Origin: CAYZPB01 sp964480445
Lineage (GTDB): Bacteria; Bacillota; Bacilli; Tepidibacillales; Tepidibacillaceae
Assembly: GCA_964480445.1 (NCBI GenBank)
Contig: CAYZPB010000019.1
Span: 1 to 17,245, forward strand
Direction: 5' to 3'
DNA length: 17,245 bases
The notes under the pieces were generated by a model that was not told where the DNA came from, did no database searches, and worked only from the letters and a program-made list of their open reading frames with translations. This document shows positions 14,296 through 17,245 of the stretch, in pieces (the stretch's first letter is position 1; each line of letters begins with the position of its first letter). Position numbers and translations under genes: made by a program.

Positions 14296-15135
14296 TTATT
14301 CTTCTTTTAATAAAGTATCCGTTCGATATTTTCTGCAATTGCACTGAGTTTCCGAAATAGAGTTCGACTTAACCGCAGCAATTAAAACTCTTCCAACCAA
14401 TTCAGCCTCCTGATAAAAAATATCACTTAAATCTTTATGCGTCCAATCACGGATAATACCTTCAGCATAATTTACCACCATATAAATCCCAGCATAGCAT
14501 GCACCAATCTCGCGTGCTAAATAGACCTCTGGTGTAATGCTTTGGCCAACAACATCTCCCTGCCAACCCTTAAACATCTGGACTTCTGCACGTGACTCAA
14601 AATGTCTGCCATCCGTATTAACATAAGTACCACGTCCAAAAACGTGTCGCCCAGTACCAGCAAGTGCTGCTGTAGCAGCCATAACTAAATCATTGCTTCC
14701 AAGCGGACAGATTGGTTCGCGCATTGTCAACAGATAAGGACTGCCTAAAGCAACATCCTGCCGCATTGAAAAATCGATATAGTCGTCAACAATAATCAAA
14801 TCACGCAATTCCAATAGCTGATTGATACTGCCGACCCCGCCTTCTGCAAAAACTCGCTTAACATTAGCTTCACGCAATACCCAGAACAGCTGTCTAGACG
14901 CGTCAGCCCTGCTAACACCAGCAGCTGGTCGCCAACCATGCATGCGAACAGTGAGTGCTTTTTTGCCGGCAATAGAAATGAGTTTAAAGACTGGACTCTC
15001 TCCATATGGTGTCTCATAAACCAGATTAGACGCAAGCACCTCAACTTCTGCTAGCTCTAATGCCTCTGGGAAATTAATCGAAAAAGTACTCGAACCACCA
15101 ATTATTGCATAATCTACTTGGGGAATTTTTGTCAT
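14296..15135 (-). CDS. MTAP/PNP-family nucleoside phosphorylase, divergent
   Basis: A 279-residue protein of the purine-nucleoside/5'-methylthioadenosine phosphorylase fold. The phosphate-binding opening IIGGSSTFS (about 11-19), the VGSINQLLELRDLIIVDDYIDFS core, and the later VVGQSITPEVYLAREIGACY segment (about 195-214) match the family. It departs from standard MTAP: the usual RHG..H motif reads RMHGWRP, the VVGM methionine is Gln, and the base-contacting Asp of MTAP (ATDYD) is replaced by Asn222 (VVNYAEG). Asn is what inosine/guanosine phosphorylases use for 6-oxopurines, so S-methyl-5'-thioinosine or inosine-type substrates are possible. AGGAGG precedes the ATG. It follows the trmL-like gene by 11 bases. 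Confidence 0.8.
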   Translation of the reverse strand: MTKIPQVDYAIIGGSSTFSINFPEALELAEVEVLASNLVYETPYGESPVFKLISIAGKKALTVRMHGWRPAAGVSRADASRQLFWVLREANVKRVFAEGGVGSINQLLELRDLIIVDDYIDFSMRQDVALGSPYLLTMREPICPLGSNDLVMAATAALAGTGRHVFGRGTYVNTDGRHFESRAEVQMFKGWQGDVVGQSITPEVYLAREIGACYAGIYMVVNYAEGIIRDWTHKDLSDIFYQEAELVGRVLIAAVKSNSISETQCNCRKYRTDTLLKEE

Positions 15136-15146
15136 GATACTACCTC

Positions 15147-15614
15147 CTAGTCCTTAATCAGTTTAAAATCAAACTGCCTTAATACCTCATAAAGCACGAC
15201 GGCCACAGCATTTGAGAGGTTAAGCGACCTGCTTGTCTCGCGAATCGGTAGTTTGATTGTCTGCGCCCAATTCTCTTCAAGTAATGACAAGGGTAAACCT
15301 GCCGTCTCTTTACCAAAAACGATAAAATCATTATCTTGATAAGAAACATCAGAATATTTCTGTTTGGTTTTGGTCGTTGCATAGAAAAATCTTGCATCAG
15401 GATATGCTTCATATAGTTCTTTTATCTTATCATACACTTTTACTTCAACTTCATTCCAATAATCTAGTCCAGCACGTTTTAGCATTTTATCCTCAAGTGA
15501 AAACCCGAGCGGTTTTATTAGATGCAGACGCGCACCAGTCGCCGCACAGGTTCGTGCTATATTGCCTGTGTTTGCAGGAATTTCCGGCTCATATAAGACT
15601 ATATTTATCGTCAT
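15147..15614 (-). CDS. trmL: tRNA (cytidine/uridine-34 2'-O)-methyltransferase, TrmL-like
   Basis: A 155-residue SPOUT-fold methyltransferase, the usual length for TrmL/CspR. The family motifs are all present: PEIPANTGNIARTCAATGA near the start (the first SPOUT motif), FGKETAGLP in the middle, and IRETSRSLNLSNAVAVVLYE near the C-terminus, which make the knotted cofactor site. TrmL methylates the ribose of the wobble base in certain leucine tRNAs. It lies 9 bases downstream of the alkyltransferase gene and 11 bases upstream of the MTAP-like gene. No oddities were found. Confidence 0.93.
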   Translation of the reverse strand: MTINIVLYEPEIPANTGNIARTCAATGARLHLIKPLGFSLEDKMLKRAGLDYWNEVEVKVYDKIKELYEAYPDARFFYATTKTKQKYSDVSYQDNDFIVFGKETAGLPLSLLEENWAQTIKLPIRETSRSLNLSNAVAVVLYEVLRQFDFKLIKD

Positions 15615-15623
15615 TATTTTTGC

Positions 15624-16157
15624 TTACTCCCTCTCTGTTAAAGATTCCTCTAACTTTAAAAGATAACGCTTGCAATCTAAGCCTCCACCATAGCCAACAA
15701 GTGCACCACTAGCACCGATTACTCGATGGCAAGGTATAATAATTGAAAGCGGATTCTGATGGTTAGCTCCACCTACAGCACGCACTGCTTTGGGGCTACC
15801 AACCTGATCAGCTATATCTCTGTAGCTTCGAGTTTCCCCATAAGGTATTGTCATCAAAGCATTCCATACCGCCTGTTGAAAATCCGTTCCATATATATCA
15901 AGGGGTAAATCAAATGCACGCCGTTCGCCTGCAAAATACTCCTTTAATTGCTGCTTTGCTTCTTCCATTTGCCCGTTACCCTCACTCAGTTCACAGCTAC
16001 CTAGCGTCTTGTTAACCCAGACAGTTAGTTTTTTAAGCGCTGATCCGTTATCGCTAAAGTTCAGCCAACACAACCCATCAACAGTTGTTGCCAGCATCAT
16101 TTCCCCTAAATCCGTCTCAATCGTTGAATAGTAAATCATTTTATTATTTTCATTCAT
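15624..16157 (-). CDS. ogt: Methylated-DNA--[protein]-cysteine S-methyltransferase (Ogt-type)
   Basis: A 177-residue suicide repair protein that takes the alkyl group from O6-alkylguanine onto its own cysteine. The C-terminal domain carries FQQAVWNALMTIPYGETRSY, then the helix VGSPKAVRAVGGANHQNP, and the active site IPCHRVIGASGALVGYGGG with Cys143. The N-terminal domain is typical of Ogt and is not an Ada regulatory domain. The start is the ATG at 16157: GGAGG lies seven bases upstream. A slightly longer frame from 16178 would begin upstream of that site and lacks one of its own. It sits 27 bases after queG. Confidence 0.94.
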   Translation of the reverse strand: MNENNKMIYYSTIETDLGEMMLATTVDGLCWLNFSDNGSALKKLTVWVNKTLGSCELSEGNGQMEEAKQQLKEYFAGERRAFDLPLDIYGTDFQQAVWNALMTIPYGETRSYRDIADQVGSPKAVRAVGGANHQNPLSIIIPCHRVIGASGALVGYGGGLDCKRYLLKLEESLTERE

Positions 16158-16184
16158 ATTTAAACCTCCATCTTGCAAGCTTAT

Positions 16185-17222
16185 TCAGCTGATAAGTTGC
16201 TTTTTCGCCCAAGTTGCAGCCTTTCTAATCTCCTCACGATCATCCTCCATCAACTTATTGATTTCATCTAAAGCAGACAGCTCTTGTGAGTTTGCTAAAG
16301 CAATTATCGCATTTCGTTGCAGTGTCCTTTTGCCACGCCAACCTGCTGCAGTTTCTTGCCATCTTTCTGCAAACTGACGGTTAGTCATCTGCAACAACTC
16401 TAACAAAACAGGTCTCGCCTGCTCCGCTAGCGGTTTGAAATTAACCGTCAGATTTTTGTTAAGTCCGCGATTTTTCGGGCAGACCTCTTGACAAATATCA
16501 CAGCCATAAATATGTGCTCCTAGCACTTCATAATGATCGCTGTCTAGCTGCTTTTGCTGCGTTAACTCTGACAAACAACGCCCTGCGCTAATGTTACGAT
16601 TTGTGAGAATGGCTTGATTCGGACAGGTATCAATGCACAATTGACATTCACCACACTGATCGTCCATCGGCTGATCTATACTAAGCTTAACCGTTGTAAG
16701 TAGCTCACCAAGAAAAATATAAGAACCATATTCCGGTGTAATTAATAAAGAGTTTTTACCAATCCAGCCAATACCAGCTCGCTCAGCAAATGCTTTTTCT
16801 ACTAGCCCAGTGCGATCAACATAATATTGTGATTTTGCGCCAGGAACTAACTTACTGATAAAATTTGCTAGCAGCTCAAGTTTTTCTTCCAAAACTTGAT
16901 GATAATCCAGCCCCCAGGCAAAACGAGAAACAATTCCACGAGAAGATATTGTGTCACTAGTTACATCTATTACCGTTGGTAGATCTGATGGATAGGCGAT
17001 TGCAATTGAGATTAATGTTTCTGCTTCGTCCATCAATATTCGCGGATCAATTCTAGCAGCAGTTTCTTTATTTTCAAAATCCGACTGATGCTGATCAGTT
17101 TGTCTTTGCTCCAGAACTGTCAGTAACTCGGTAAGTGGCTCTACACTTGTACAGCCTATCTTACTAATCCCTAGTTTATTCGCATATTCTACAATAGAAT
17201 TTTTAAGCTCAGTCCCTTCCAT
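16185..17222 (-). CDS. queG: Epoxyqueuosine reductase QueG
   Basis: A 345-residue iron-sulfur, cobalamin-dependent enzyme that makes queuosine from epoxyqueuosine at the tRNA wobble position. The N-terminal part has AERAGIGWIGKNSLLI and a catalytic Asp in YVDRTGLVEKAF (Asp136). Two 4Fe-4S cluster motifs follow: CGECQLCIDTC (Cys190, 193, 196, 200) and YGCDICQEVCPKN (Cys241, 244, 248), with the fourth ligand of each cluster shared in the usual way. The C-terminus (RKAATWAKKQL) resembles the HEAT-like ending of the Bacillus QueG. The ATG at 17222 has AGAGGGGA upstream. Only 23 bases of sequence remain before the window edge, so I cannot see its promoter. Confidence 0.95.
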   Translation of the reverse strand: MEGTELKNSIVEYANKLGISKIGCTSVEPLTELLTVLEQRQTDQHQSDFENKETAARIDPRILMDEAETLISIAIAYPSDLPTVIDVTSDTISSRGIVSRFAWGLDYHQVLEEKLELLANFISKLVPGAKSQYYVDRTGLVEKAFAERAGIGWIGKNSLLITPEYGSYIFLGELLTTVKLSIDQPMDDQCGECQLCIDTCPNQAILTNRNISAGRCLSELTQQKQLDSDHYEVLGAHIYGCDICQEVCPKNRGLNKNLTVNFKPLAEQARPVLLELLQMTNRQFAERWQETAAGWRGKRTLQRNAIIALANSQELSALDEINKLMEDDREEIRKAATWAKKQLIS

Positions 17223-17245
17223 CAGAAATCCCCTCTAATTAAGTT

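Noticed and set aside
14796..15044. Minus-strand frame of 82 codons in another phase
   Set aside because: It lies inside the MTAP-like gene in a different frame and has no features of a real protein.
15377..15712. Plus-strand frame of 111 codons
   Set aside because: Antisense to trmL and ogt, both intact with all motifs; no ribosome site.
1..17245. CRISPR array, tRNA, rRNA, insertion sequence or integrase
   Set aside because: I saw no repeat-spacer pattern, no cloverleaf-like segment, no transposase motifs and no terminal repeats; coding genes fill the window almost without gaps.

Overview
All recognisable genes in this window lie on the minus strand, so transcription runs from high to low coordinates. 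The sequence is AT-rich. Shine-Dalgarno sites are strong (AGGAGG, GGAGG), start codons often overlap the preceding stop, and the housekeeping genes are Bacillus/Clostridium-like (DnaE-type Pol III alpha, a YlbF/YmcA-family protein, a UPF0173 hydrolase, QueG with an extended C-terminus). This points to a low-GC member of the Bacillota. I cannot name the genus from sequence alone.

Right block (about 12356-17222): a chain of closely spaced housekeeping and accessory genes, in transcription order queG (tRNA queuosine), an O6-alkylguanine-DNA alkyltransferase, trmL-like tRNA 2'-O-methyltransferase, an MTAP/PNP-family nucleoside phosphorylase, a HAD phosphatase, a DUF3784-like membrane protein and a 103-residue membrane protein. 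A strong hairpin with a T-tract at 12298-12332 closes it.

Centre block (1877-12249): one operon of ten genes that encodes a Tad/Flp-type (type IVb pilus-like) machine. A near-consensus promoter at 12221-12249 has a perfect inverted repeat as its 17-bp spacer, and a hairpin terminator at 1843-1883 overlaps the last stop codon. The order is CpaF/TadA ATPase; FHA-domain protein; Ser/Thr kinase fused to a CpaE/TadZ-like domain; CpaB-like SAF protein; CpaE/TadZ protein; a second, divergent CpaF-like ATPase; TadB; TadC; and three small single-pass proteins that look like pilin or pseudopilin subunits. The 51-residue first member of that trio (2797-2952) is easily overlooked. No secretin, prepilin peptidase, canonical Flp pilin or PP2C phosphatase is visible. 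The distinctive idea is a secretion/pilus motor with a built-in phospho-signalling module (kinase, phosphothreonine-binding FHA and localisation ATPase) and two motor ATPases.

The kinase gene is also odd at its 5' end. The ATP-binding glycine loop is encoded upstream of the first usable ATG, in a frame that has no ATG, GTG or TTG start. Expression therefore needs a rare start codon (ATA at 9776 or ATT at 9770) or a -1 frameshift from the FHA gene, unless the sequence has a one-base error there.

Left block (1-1791): a second housekeeping transcript (ylbF/ymcA-like, a UPF0173 metal-dependent hydrolase, then the 5' part of dnaE, which runs off the window), with its own -10 box just downstream of the Tad operon terminator.

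No rRNA, tRNA, CRISPR array, insertion sequence or integrase was seen. The Tad operon looks somewhat more AT-rich than the genes to its right; this is a visual impression and was not computed over whole regions.
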